From NCBI GenBank assembly GCA_038380795.1, contig CM076274.1, forward strand, positions 16,462,027 through 16,526,026: DNA of 64,000 nt. Direction: 5' to 3'. The notes beneath the pieces are model-generated. The model saw nothing but the letters and a program-made list of their open reading frames with translations. It ran no database searches and was not told where the DNA came from. Positions 52,115-64,000 of the stretch are shown here, piece by piece. Positions within the stretch are counted from its first letter, which is position 1, and each line of letters starts with the position of its first letter. The position numbers and the translations under genes are program-made. Source of the DNA: Pyrocephalus nanus. Lineage: Eukaryota; Chordata; Aves; Passeriformes; Tyrannidae.

Positions 52115-53136
52115 AAAGCCATGCTGCACTACAGTAAAAATAAGAAAAGGGTATGTGATAAAACAATAAAACAATGCCAGGCAGATGGAGCAAAATGATC
52201 ACTACTACTGAATTTCTGGGAACTGAACACTTGCTTGCATCTCATTTCCCTCCTGCCATCCTGGCCTACTTATTAATTTGGTTATCTGCTACACCATGAC
52301 CATTTCTCTGTAAGCTCTTTGAATTGGGAAATATCATTAAGAATAAGTAGGTACAATTCCACTGCATGGAAACACAGCATGAACTTGTAGGCTTGCTAGA
52401 ACTTTGCCAAAATAAATTTTAATAATAAAACCCTGATGGAAGCCCAGGTATGACAGAAAGTGCTTAGAACTGATGCAGAATCTGAAGATTTCACAGCATT
52501 CCCTCACCTGAATCCAGGCCAACATTCAGAAGGCTAAAAAATCTTCTTTACTAAATAAACTGCATACTACATAACAAGTGGCATTTAAGTCAGTTAGTTC
52601 ATAGTCAATTTACTTTTTTGATAATGCAGATAACATAATTGCCTATTCCTTATGACTTAGAGGAATTAAAATAATGGAATTATTCATTTACATGCATAGA
52701 GTAGATAGTCAGTAGATTCATCTTTTACATAATTGTTATGATTCAGATTTGCCTGCATCCCCAAAGATTATATCTGATTTTATAGCCCCATTATAACACA
52801 AGCCTATGTTCCATCTGAAGTCAACTGTAACAGGTTCAGTGGAAATAGAATTCAGAAATATTTTTCAAATACAAAAATGTAAAAACCCCAAATTGCTGCA
52901 TCAGTCTGTTCAGCTAAAAATATCAGATCCTGAACTAGTGAAGAGTTTTTTCTCTTTTCCAATCTGAATGATCCATGATTTTACTATAATCTCCTTCAGA
53001 CAATAGCAGTGAACCAGAAACTAAGCACAAGCCCTGACAGTGATACATTTTCTTTCTATATTGTGTTGCCACAAGTCCTGAGCTATTTATTTTCCAGAAA
53101 TTTTTGTTAATGGTGCATTGTAAAGATTTACCAGTC

Positions 53137-53152
53137 TTTTTTTTTTTTTTTT
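53137..53152. repeat. Poly(T) tract, T16
   Basis: Sixteen T residues followed by CCCAG. It mimics a splice acceptor, but no coherent exon follows. Confidence 0.9.
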
Positions 53153-54305
53153 CCCAGATCTCATTCCATAATTCATCACATTAACCCTGCCATTTTGAAC
53201 AAATGAAAATTCAGCATACAGAATGTTTCATGAAACTCTGAGAATATTAGGAGTGGGTTTCAAATCTAAGAGCTGTGAAGCCATGTGTGGCCATAAATAC
53301 AAATTCCTAAACAGAGTCATTTCATTCCAGCAGCTGGAAAGATGGATTTATGAGTGTGCCAATTAAACAAACAGATTGTTTCAAGTCAAGAAAGGCAGCT
53401 GCCATGCTCAGAGTTCCTTGGGAGTCATACATATTTCATCAAAGATTATTTTTATGTATTCAGTCTGAATCTGTGTTCTTCTGTCCCGTGTGAAACTCCA
53501 GGACCACGCAGAACACTACAAAAATCTAAGGTTATTGCTAATACATTCCATATTAAAAATTAAACACACACGATATAGGACGACAACATCAAACCCCCAG
53601 GATTTTTCCAAAAGCTTTTGCTCTGAGAAAGCCTGTTGAATTCCAGGAGCAGGAAGAGGGAGAAAGAATCATCTGCATAATGAAAAAAAGTCTTTGTTCT
53701 ACTTCTGTTGACAGGAGACTGCTTCAATACAGTGCTGATCACTAGACAATAAAGGATAAAGAGGGTTTAGGTTTCACACAGTTACACGAGGGTCAGCTGG
53801 ATCCCTGTTCAGTCCCATTAGATTTCAGCATCAATAAGGTGAAATCCACAGCACTGGAAGGGGATGAACTTCTCAGCAGAGGCACTTTTTACAAATGATA
53901 ATCATCCCAATCTCGTGAAGCATTCAAACATGTTTGAGGATAAGCAGGTAAATATTCCTAATCAAATCACAAGAACTATGCATCAGATAAACCTGAAATC
54001 AATGTGATTGTAATTTCAAGGAGGCCTAATGTACTTTAGTTCTTTGCTGTTGTAGTTCTCTTCTAGAATACAGTTTATGCAGCCAGGCAAAATTTTCAGA
54101 TTATGTGATTATTTCTTTCTATCTTGAAAAGAAACAACAGAGCAAAAACTGTACTGAGGTGCTTCTTAGGAAATTAAGGCCCAAAATACTTCTATTATGC
54201 TAAAAGTTTAGGGAAAAAACCCCCCACACTTGTATTTATATATATTGTATATGCATTCTTATTGTTTCTTTATTTTTATTTTTTTCCATTTTTTTCATTT
54301 TGCAG

Positions 54306-54392
54306 CCTGTGCTTCTAGAGACCTTCACTACTATTGAAGAGGACAAGGAGAAACCATTGCCTTCCTTGGAAGGAGTACAGAACCTTTGCTAA
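54306..54392 (+). other. Candidate terminal coding exon, unrecognised
   Basis: A strong acceptor-like context (T-rich tract 54259-54300, then 'ttttgcag' ending at 54305) is followed immediately by 29 codons including a TAA stop at 54390-54392. The peptide is PVLLETFTTIEEDKEKPLPS followed by LEGVQNLC. It has a charged, protein-like composition that is unusual for translated AT-rich intergenic DNA. I do not recognise a family, no AATAAA is visible within about 100 bp downstream, and no upstream exon is identifiable in the window. It could be a last or alternative exon of a gene extending to the left, or a coincidence. Confidence 0.2.
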
Positions 54393-57300
54393 ACACCAAG
54401 TACTGAATTACCGACTATGCATAAGAGAGATATAGCATGTTCACCAGTTCTTAATAGATTTGAATCTGAAATTAAATGAATATCCTAATTATTGTCTTCT
54501 GCAGCAGTGAATTCTACACTGTCCTAGCTGCATTTGAGAAATTTTATGGGAAATGGATACTTCTTGTAAAATAGGATTAGGATTCTCAGGCCTGAGAGTC
54601 CAGATACATTATTTTGGTTTCTGTTTCCAATCATAATTGATTTACACCCTTTCCCTTGTTTCACACTCTGTTCCTTTCTTGGATGGCAGTATTCTCTCAC
54701 AATCTTTGCTCCCCTCTGTAAGAGGATGATTGAGCTCAAACACAGGAGGTTCATCAGCAGTCCACTAACCCCTCTCTGCTGTAAACCCTAAAATATCAAA
54801 CTCCATGAATTGATTTTCCTTCGTTCTCTGCTGCAGGCGTAACTGTTAATGAAGTTGCCAGGTCTGTTGAGATTCTAAAGATTTATTTGTTATACTGAGC
54901 ACAATGTCAAGACAGAGAGTTATTGGTTGCTTTACCCTGAAAGTTTTATTCATGAAGCAGAATACTGGAACTTACAGGAGCTTAGTTCACTCAATACATC
55001 ATTCCTGAAACTTAGTTAAAAGCTTAATGCAAACTTAGTTTAAAGGAAAACAATTGCTTTTAACATGCAAATACTTTATAAAGAAATTGCTTTAAAACAT
55101 CTAAGTGAATTATTCTGTCATATAATCAGTCTTAGGAGAGCTGTGGACTGACTTCCTTCTATTAACCCTTAATCAATCCAAACCACAGCAGTCAGCATTA
55201 GAAATGTCCCTTTAAATGGCCTACCCTGTTCAGTTTGTCTCCCTATCCCCTCCCTTAATCATATTTGAGTTCTGCTGCATCAAGGCAAACGTGGGGCTCA
55301 AGTCTGAGATCTGGGTCATAAAAATCAGATTAGAGACGTTACCCCTGGCAATTAATAAACCCTCTCAATATCATTATTTGTACAATGAAAGAACCAAGAT
55401 TCACCTGGCAAGAGAGGAACAGCACCGTGAGAGGGTCTTTAAAAAAAAACCCCGCAAACAACTTGAAATTTAAACAACAAGAAATCAATATGACTACCTT
55501 TTAATTGTGTACCACACTGAAATGAGCAGGAGAAAAATTATTGAGGCAGATGAGAGACTTTTTGGAAACCGAAAGCTCCCACAATGTTTCCAGATCAAAG
55601 GCAGCACAATCTAAAATTTTGAGAAAACGCAAATGGAAGTCCTGAAACGAATGCAAACCTGAGTTTCTAGGTGGTTGTTTTTCTTTGTAAGACCCTGTGT
55701 AGAAAGCAAATTGTTCACTTCTACAGAGGCTGATTTCTTTATGAAGAAAAGTCAGCAATCACACTGAGTCTAGAGAGTGAAAAAAAGCCTTAAAGTTTCA
55801 AATTCTACTTTGGTGGCACAGACTCCAAAACCTGGAAATAACAAACTGGTTTTGATTATTTCAATGCACAGCATCAAAGTAGGAAGTCGGTAAGGAAAAG
55901 CAAATTTTATTTCTTGGATCTTTTATTAAAAACATATATTTCTTGAGAATCTGAATTTACCAATCAAAAAGGTAACATGCTGAACATCAGAAACATTTGA
56001 GATTTATTGGACCTGAACTCCTAGCTTGAATTGAAACAAGGATGTTTACATATTTCAGCAAAAACAGGCTTCTCTGTGGTGAGCCCATGTTGCTACAAAT
56101 CCAGTCCAGATGCTACAACCACCTGTCCAGCACAGACTTTGGATATTTGGCCTCACAGGTAGCACTAGGAAAAGCTGAAGAGAAGAGAAAAAATAGGGAA
56201 AAATAAAGATTTTTTTTTACTACTAGATGATGGTATAAGTTTTTGTAGGATGTTCTTCTCTCAGCCAAGCTCAGTTGACAGAGTTGTTCTACACATGCAA
56301 AACTGGCCTCCAACAATAACATTAAGAATTCATAGAATACCTCATATGTATCTCCTCTGCCAGTGACTACTTTCATTATACAATACAAGATGAACAGGAG
56401 GTCAATAAAATACAGCAGAGTTCCAAAAACCAAGGAGAGAACGAGTGTTCTTGGTCAAGGTCATGGACCCAGCGTGAGCTGCTGTTAAATTAAAGCTACC
56501 CTGTAAGGATGCTTAAATTATCTGTGCCATGTGGATTGGGACCACTGACAGCTGATGAGAAAATTACTTCTGTACCACCTCAGGGGAATTCCCACACCTA
56601 TTAGACCTTGGTGGAAATGAGATAAGTTTGCTTTAAGCTCTTCCAGGCTGGATGCCAGAGTTTGGCAGAGTGCATATAAGAAACAGAGCTCCCAGGCCAG
56701 CAGTCACTTAGGCTTGGGTTTGGTGTTTGACAAGGAATGCCAAAATGAGGCACAGGAGAGGAAAAAAACAAGTACTTTGCTTTGATTACGTGAATCAGAG
56801 AGTACACTGACTTTCCAAAGAGGTAGTTTTAGGAGACAAACATCTCCTCATTTCCAAACAAGAAGAATTGGTAAGATGATGGGATGGGGTGTGCGAGCAA
56901 AGCTGAGTCAGTAGAGAACCCAAGGTTATCAATTTAGCAGCCACAGGTTATGAAATATTCTGTAAGATTATTATGGACCCTGATGTGTAATTTCTCAAAT
57001 GCACATGACAGATTCATCATAAATAACAAACCAATGCATAAATGTAGCTTTTATCTTGGGGGATAATGCCACATTCTTTTCACTCATAGGTCATTAGCTG
57101 TCATTTTAATTCCTAGCATTAGGGTCTTCAAAATTCCTCAGCCCTGGCAGTCCACTTCTACATCAATAATGCTACACTCCTGTAGCTAATTGGGTTTCCC
57201 AGGCAATAGAGTGTAACAGAGCAGAACTGCTTTTCTTAATTGTCATAAAAAAGCAGAGAAAGTGTAATTTTATTTCAACATTGTATGAAGGTAGTGATGC

Positions 57301-57606
57301 TTCCCCCCACCCCATCCCTGGGCCTGATCTACAATCCCAGAAGCTTCTGATAAGCCTTGACTGAAGCATCCCTTGACCACACCAGTCGATCCAAGAGGCA
57401 CTTCCCGATCACATCAGGAGCTCTTAGGTGGTAGAGGTCATTCTTTTAATTGTAGTGAACTCTCTGGAATCACTGGGCAAATGTTCAAATAGCAATTAAG
57501 TGTTGTTAAACCCTTCTGCACCCTTATCCTAGCATCCACATCCTTTGCAACCTTCCCCCTTTTGCATTTCCAGCTTTCATTCCATGTAAATAATTCCCAA
57601 ATGCTT

Positions 57607-58128
57607 CTAATTTGACCTTCCTTTGCATGCTTTTAGTAAGTAATAGAGTAAACCTTGCCAAGGAACTCTGTTCTGCTCTCCCTTCTTCACAGCAGAGCTT
57701 CCTGTTAAGAACCCCTGAAGAGAATCTGGACTCTCACATCTCTGCTGGCTGTCACAGACCACACTGCAACCAGAAAATCCTGCAGCTAAATCCCTACTTG
57801 CTTGAAACCTCTGCAGTTTGGACTCAGCACCCACGTGTGGGAATTCCAACCATTCAAACTGCCTTTCCCCTGAACATTCTGGGTACAGGGTAGAGCTGGT
57901 CCAGTTTAGGTTTAACCAGGGTGAAGCTGTCAGACAAAACAGAAGTCCTATCAGGTTGTTGTGCTTGCTAACTTTCTGGTCTACACAAGAACGGCTTGGC
58001 TCCAGAAAAGGGAATTCACAACATCCCTTGATTGATCCTACCCTTTCTTCATCTTTCCACATCCTACTAGCTAAGTAGGCTTTCCATGGTGTCTTATTTA
58101 TGTTCATAGCCCTCAACAATCCTTGCAC
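57607..58128 (-). other. 173-codon minus-strand open frame, coding status unproven
   Basis: The second-longest frame outside the repeats. The predicted protein contains several Cys and Trp residues but no motif, membrane segment or repeat I recognise. The opposite strand is also open over much of it (57612-57893 and 57818-58078 +). Base composition is close to that of the flanks. Probably a chance frame. Confidence 0.1.
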
Positions 58129-58425
58129 AGAGATCTATAGGCTCTGAACTCTATCATGAACTCCAGTAGGGTCCTGAAAATTGGCTGTTGAAAAGTGAAA
58201 ATTCCTTTATGAATCTACTTTGCTCACTCCCAGCAGGGCTTGGATTATGCACACCACAGGACTGTTGTGATCATAAAATGGCACAAACATTTCCCTGTGC
58301 TTTATATTCTGCTGGTGAAACACATGGCAACAGATCTCAAATGAAATATGAGTGATGTCAGTCAGACAGTTCTGCCAAGACAATTCAAGCCACCCAGCTA
58401 AATCTTACTACTTACTAGGGCAAGA

Positions 58426-58441
58426 ATCATCATCATCATCA
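58426..58441. repeat. (ATC)n short triplet tract
   Basis: About five ATC units (aatcatcatcatcatca), a minor microsatellite. Confidence 0.85.
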
Positions 58442-60625
58442 ATGTATTTATATGTTTGTTTTAGTTTCTTTTCATCTAGGCAGAGCTAGATAACTTCCTT
58501 CAGAGTTCTCTCATGAGCCTGGGCTTACTAAGGCTCAACAGAAACATTTTCTTTTCAGGCAAGGGCATTACAGGTTTATATGTGGTTTTCATTTTTCGCC
58601 TTACATTTATCTTTCTTTAAGAAGCCACAAGAAGAAAGAAGTGGAAGAACACTACAAAAATGGGGCAAGCCTTTGCCTCATGGGGTCTCAGCTATCATCT
58701 CACTGAGGATTTTAAAATGACAAACAACAACATGCAAGTGAAAATAACATGTCATTTCTCCTCTCACCTACCTCTGGGTAAGTGGAATTGCCATTAAATA
58801 AAAAAAATAGAAAAAAAATCAAGGTACTTTGTTTTCACTTGCCAGCAGAAACTAAAAGTACATCAGTGTTTCTGTCACCAGCAGCATCTTGGATTCCCCC
58901 ACAGTGATGTTTCTGCCTGACTGAAGGGGACACTTGCAGAGCTTTAGACAGGGAAAGTCAAGCTCAGAGAGCAAACTGCCATTGCTCACACTTTCAGCAA
59001 GCACCAGCAGACATGTCGCATTTGATCTTAAACTTAGGAAAGGGGTAAAGGTTGAGGAAATTAAAACCATTTCCAGATGTTGCAGGTGACATCCTGCTTC
59101 TGGTCACCAGGAATTTCTCCACTTTTAGAGAATCCTCAGCTGGAACTAAAAAAAAGTGGAAAAATCTACCCACAAGACCTGCAAGAGTGGCTAGACATAA
59201 AAAAAAAATCTGATCTAGTTTCTTATTATATACATGATTGATGAAACAGAAAAAATTAATCTCTGCAGAGAGCCTGCAGAACACATTTAAAAATGTTATG
59301 TGAATATCAATTTGCTTTGTTCATATTCCTTTTTGTTTGCATTTCCCAAACACTCCAGTGAAAAAGCTTTCCTAGCACAAGTCTTTGCAAAGATTTAATA
59401 TGGTCTGATCAAACTGAAAATGAGGAATGGTAGACTCATATATGTGGTTCACATTGCTCTCAGCTATAAGTCATTTGAGGAGAGGGCAGGAAAATTACCA
59501 CATGCATTCTTTCAATGAAAATTCATAACTGAGCATTTCTGAACGACTGATAATTACTGACTTTTAAAGATAAATTGGAACTTCTACAGATAATTGAGTA
59601 ATGTGTGAAGCAGAGAACAGTGGACTGAAGAGAATTGGGCAAACGGATACACTTCAAAATGAAAAGTACATTTATTTTTTTCAGTGAGATGGCTAAAACC
59701 CTGCTTCTTTTATTTTGCATCATGTTTACCAACTACCAAACTGCCTAGGCTGGCTGCCCTTAGCCACTGGAGCCTTCAAAACCTTTCTTGAAAAGGGGCA
59801 TATGTGTGTCCTGAAGGCTGTGGGTGTGAGAATATCAGATTTCCTTTTTCTATTTAGAATGCTAAACAGGACAAAGGACTTGTGGTCATTTTCTGACCCT
59901 CAGCTTGACTGCATATCAGCCAAGAGCTAGAAATAAATCACAGCCAGGCAAAGTGTGCTTTAACCCTACCCACAGTCCCAAATTAATTAACCTAAAGTGA
60001 AAGAGTCCACAGAGCCTCTTGTCAGTCTAACTTGCATGAGAAATTCTTCCCTAGCCTCCAAAACTTGCAAATGAAGAAAAACACCAGTAGCATTTCATAA
60101 ACACAAGTTCAAGAGTATGCTGTTTCAGTGCTATAAAAGATGATTCTTGTTTACCATGAGATTTCCCCAGAGAGGGTGTGCAGAGAGTTATCAAGACCCA
60201 TCGCTCCCAAAGCCTAGGCAAGCAAAAATCTGACTCCTTTATGGTTAAATCCCATGGCCAAGTACAAGAACAAAGGTGAGTATGGCTGAAAGAGTCTCCA
60301 GGTGAAAGCTGCAGCAGGGGGAGAGGAAGATGATTGCTGGCAGAGTGCCTGTGTGGGACACACCCTGCTCTGCTGTCTCATGAGCTGTCCAGCACACAGG
60401 GAAGGAGTCCAGGGAAGGGCAGAGCAGAAGGATGCACTAGTATTGGATTTTTCACATTGCTCTGTGTGCTCCTGCACCTACAGGGACAAATTCTGAGATA
60501 TTTTAATCAGGAAACACATCTGCTATTGTCTGTTAGGGCCAAACATTTACAACTGAGAGACTGTTTTGACTCCAGAAGAGTGATTGAGAGACAGAGAAAT
60601 GAATTGTGACTTTAAATTTAGCCTG

Positions 60626-60653
60626 AAAAAAAAAAAAAAAAAAAAAAAAAAAA
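60626..60653. repeat. Poly(A) tract, A28
   Basis: Twenty-eight A residues followed by GAAAGCAAGGG. The upstream 400 bp does not resemble a processed gene that I can name, so retroposition is not claimed. Confidence 0.94.
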
Positions 60654-61799
60654 GAAAGCAAGGGAAAAGGTTTTTTTGTGGGGGAAATTTCATTTCACTA
60701 GAGACTTATGGCTTAATAGGGTCTGGAACCTTGGCTTTCCCCACAGAAACGAGTATGTCCAATGGAGCAGAGCTGTGCTCACTGAACATGGGGCCTCTGT
60801 GAGTAAAAACTTCAGAGCCTGCATTGATTTCCTACAACAGGAGACTGTAGCTTTCCCTCATGCTAAAATTAATTCTGTTTGATACTGTTTATCTGGCTAA
60901 GACATATCGACGTGGAACGTTTTCCGATGTAAGAAGGTTTAGACTCCTATTTGTGACCACATTCAGAGAGGATTCCTGGCTGAGAAAAGGCAGGGAAAAA
61001 AGGCAGCCCTGGGAGAACCCTGTGAGACCATTAATAACGTGGTTTATTTCCAGGTGTTGTCACTGAATGTCACTCTGACACATTCCCTGAAGACACCTCA
61101 GTATCTGACTGACACAAGCCCAGGTGAGATGTGTAACAGTGTGCTCAGGAGCCTCACCAAGCCTTTCCTACTCAGCTTACCAGTTCTGCAGCTGCTTCCA
61201 CAGATCTCAGGTGTCACATAAAATGGTTTGCATCTTCCATATTTTTAACACACAGTTTTCCTCTCTTGCTGTAGTAGGCTCAACTGTTCCCACCCACCGC
61301 TGCTTCTATTTTGGGGAACTCTTTTATGACTAACTCCTCTTAAAGATTATAGAGAAATAGAGATCAGATGATAAGAGACTTAAAGACAAGGGCCACAAGC
61401 CTTGGCAAGCAAAGAATGGAGCCCTAAACATCTCTTTGCTTAAATCCAATACAGAGGGCAGGGATGAAAGGCAGAAAGTTCTCCTTCTCCTCACTGTCCT
61501 CCTTCTCCCCTAGTCCATTTGTGGTTTTTTCTGTTCTATAATATTACACTTGGCAATCTTCTAGATTGAAAAAAGAGCTCACAATTATTATTTCTATTCC
61601 AGCCTGGCAGTAAACATATCTTGAACATTCATTCACACAAACTCTACATACTTCATATGCACCCTACTTTAATTTTTCGATCTTGGTAAGTGGTATCAAG
61701 TACCCAAAATTTCTTCTATCCCACCTTTTAATGCTATTTACAAGCTCTAATCTACCCTTTAAAAACAGAGCAAGCAATATTTTTATTACAAGCCAAAAT

Positions 61800-62290
61800 A
61801 ACTTAAAATAAATGGAGTCCTAATGGAACTGAGGATACTAATCAAAAAATCCCATAAATGAAGATCACTCAGCAGTTTCTTAATTCATATCAGGCCCTCA
61901 GAACACACTGAAATTCAAATGTTTTAATCACTGGCTGTGCTGCATTTCTCTAATTAGCAAGTGTTCATGGAATGTGCTGCTCTGCAACGGGACACATCCT
62001 ACAATGGCTCATCATTTGAGTGGGAATCTAACAGACATTTAATAGCACAAATTAACTTGATGGTAATGAGGAAGCCTCTCTGTCAGCAATATCACAAATT
62101 AGATTATCTGCTACCTCAGTAGTGATGAGGAATAATTAAGAAAGCTACACAATTGCTTACAAATAAACCAGCACCAGAGCAGCTGAAAGATGCCTGTCTT
62201 AGAATCTCTTTGGCATGGCAACATTCACTCCCTTAAGTCTGATGCCATTTGTTTGTAGGTAAACCAGATCTTCAGCATTATCTTAATTAA
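61800..62290. promoter_or_regulatory. Strong candidate conserved non-coding region
   Basis: Nearly 500 bp without any repeat. It is dense in homeodomain- and GATA-type cores: 'ctctaattagc' near 61950, 'aattaacttgatggtaatgag' spread over 62050-62070, 'agattatctg' (62101-62110) and TAATTAAG (62133-62140). A CpG-bearing segment (gcaacggga) is also present. Purine and pyrimidine usage is balanced and no long frame is open. This is the texture expected of a deeply conserved developmental enhancer. It is inferred without alignment. Confidence 0.35.
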
Positions 62291-64000
62291 GCTTTTAAAA
62301 TTTAATTTTCTTTTTCAAAGGAGAGTATCTTGGGCACTACACAGCGAGTTTTCATTAACAATGCAGCAGCTTCAACAGAGCACTTTCAAGAGGAACAGAA
62401 AACATCAACAAAAAGAGCTCTATCAGATGATGGCCCTGGCAGGGGAGGGAGAGAGGGGTTTGTGAACATAAGTCTCTCAACAGTCTCTGTAAAACACAAT
62501 AGATTTCCCAAAGGAACTCAGTCACTAAGCAATTAAGCTGCAAACTATGTTTTAAGGCCACATAGTTTATTTAAATTAAACTTCGTAGGTAAATATTAAT
62601 GACTGCAAATACTTGTATCAAAAGTTCTTCTCAGTTTTGGTTTGAGGTTCTTTTTTTTTGACATTGTAAGATTTAACTGAAACTAGATGCTGTTGGGTTT
62701 TTTTCTACTTTGAAAACAATTGAAGAGACAAGCAGATTATTTTCCTGTAATTAATTAAAACAGAACAGGATTATCCACTGTTGTAGCTCACTCAAAGAGA
62801 TTCTAAGACCACTCTTGGAAGTCCAGTAATTATTCATATTAACCCCAGATGCAATACCCTTAACATGGCACTTGCTAGAAATGCAAATTTAGAAAGAAGT
62901 CAGACAATGAGCAATGAAAATAGGTAAAATATGATGAACTTCTAGACATTTTTATAAAGGGCAATGATTCTTTGGTATCAATCAAGATGGTGAAATACAG
63001 AAATATTATTGTTCTCCCCCTCCCCAGCCCCGTCCGTGGGGTTTTGGATCTTCCACTTCAATGCAGAGGGTATAATATCCCATGTATCATATTTGAAAGA
63101 TAAACTGGCAGCAACCAAGCTTAAAATTTCACAGTTAACACAGCACTGATGCATTTTGAACCATAGCAGATAAGGTCTGAGTGTATTATGTGTTGGTGTT
63201 TTATCTCATGCTACTTAGTAAAAAGTTGTCATGGAAGAAAGCTTTACCAGCTGATTCCACAGACCTCTTTCCTTACTGCATTTCAGGTTCAACATTAAAG
63301 CAAATTCCATTTCAGCTTGCTTTGGTTTTCCCACATTAGATTTCATCAAGAACAGAATAACTTCTCTGACTGAGCAAATGAACAAATTGTTTAAATTTCT
63401 TTTAACCTGTAATCAGAATAAGAAAGGTAGGAGCACAAACATTCTGCTCAGAAGATGCAATGGTGTGAGCAAAGCAAAAGCAATGTTGTTCAACACCAAA
63501 TATTCAGGTATTTAAAGCTCAAACAGATTATGTGGGAAGTGTTATTACTGTACCTTTTGGTTCAACTTTGAGTGAATGACTGGGGTCTCTCTGGGGTGAT
63601 GACAGGTCCTGGTGAAAGAAAGAACAGGTAATCTGTAGGACTGAGATCAAAGTCTGGAATTTGTTTGCCCTCATGGCCATACAGTAAGACATTATTTGCC
63701 ACTCAAAAATATTCCAGGACACTGAAGAATGAGAGGTACAACTTGGACTTGTAAGCAGCCATACAGTGCCCATGATTAGCAGACCTAACATCTTCAGTGA
63801 AGTCTGTTGCTTCTCTGTTGATTCTAATCTGCTGTTAAAGTATTTTTTTTTCTAACACAGCACTCACTGTGTTACCCAGCCTGGTGTCAACTCCTAAACT
63901 CATATGTTAAACTCACAGGTAGGAGCATCAAGATTACATCTTGCTCTGCACAAGGCAAGCAAAAGAAAGTGTAAATCTGAAAATCCTTCCATATTCTAGT

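Larger units (their letters stand above)
52115..57606. other. Unique non-coding sequence, no gene seen
   Basis: Contains a T16 tract (53137-53152), the candidate terminal exon at 54306-54392 and a CNE-like stretch near 55240-55460. The stretch at 56930-57120 may also be conserved (ggtcattagctgtcatttta, attattatgg). Open frames are at most 106 codons and unrecognised. Confidence 0.5.
58129..64000. other. Unique non-coding sequence, no gene seen
   Basis: No supported gene. It contains a short (ATC)n tract (58426-58441), an A28 tract (60626-60653) and the CNE-like region 61800-62290. Frames around 60200-60900 and 62330-62560 are short, overlap on both strands and are unrecognised. The sequence runs to the window edge without a recognisable exon. 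Confidence 0.55.

Noticed and set aside
53137..53165. T16-CCCAG splice-acceptor-like sequence
   Set aside because: No open or conserved-looking exon follows it.
60200..60653. Possible processed pseudogene ending in the A28 tract
   Set aside because: Upstream sequence matches no gene I recognise and no target-site duplication is visible.

Overview
This window looks like avian nuclear DNA and is almost certainly intergenic or deep intronic. The taxonomic evidence is four 3'-anchored CR1 LINE copies at 255-505 (-), 8472-9094 (+), 20943-21436 (+) and 37790-38660 (+). Three have the bird-type 3' end, which stops in an ATTCTATG-like motif. The fourth is a much older, more diverged CR1. The rest is AT-rich, low in interspersed repeats, and has the short homopolymer and dinucleotide tracts usual in birds. 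I cannot tell the bird order, and another archosaur cannot be strictly excluded.

No protein-coding gene, rRNA, tRNA, CRISPR array or bacterial-type feature is supported. Open reading frames are short (nearly all under 150 codons) and lie on both strands. They show no recognisable domains, apart from decayed reverse-transcriptase remnants inside the CR1 copies at 8472-9094 and 37790-38660. The two longest other frames (50774-51355 +, 57607-58128 -) resemble nothing I know and are treated as chance or unproven.

Layout: 1-9.1 kb holds two CR1 fragments, a (TA)n microsatellite, a GAT-rich tract and unique sequence. From 9.1 to 20.9 kb is unique sequence with several stretches that look like conserved non-coding elements (CNEs), at 9690-9920, 13798-13927, 15002-15302 and 16228-16475. 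An ancient CR1 lies at 20.9-21.4 kb. From 21.4 to 37.7 kb is unique sequence with more CNE-like stretches, a homopolymer cluster and a 55-bp tandem duplication. The largest CR1 (37.8-38.7 kb) carries a broken reverse-transcriptase C-terminal region. From 38.7 to 64 kb is unique sequence with the strongest CNE-like blocks (42725-42960 and 61800-62290), a GC-richer island (50860-51430), a second small tandem duplication and long poly(T)/poly(A) tracts.

My best reading is a bird gene desert or long intron, possibly holding long-range regulatory elements. That regulatory reading is inference from sequence texture and motif clusters, with no alignment behind it. I found no convincing undescribed biological system. 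The most testable leads are the CNE-like blocks and two splice-flanked candidate exons (13798-13927 and 54306-54392).
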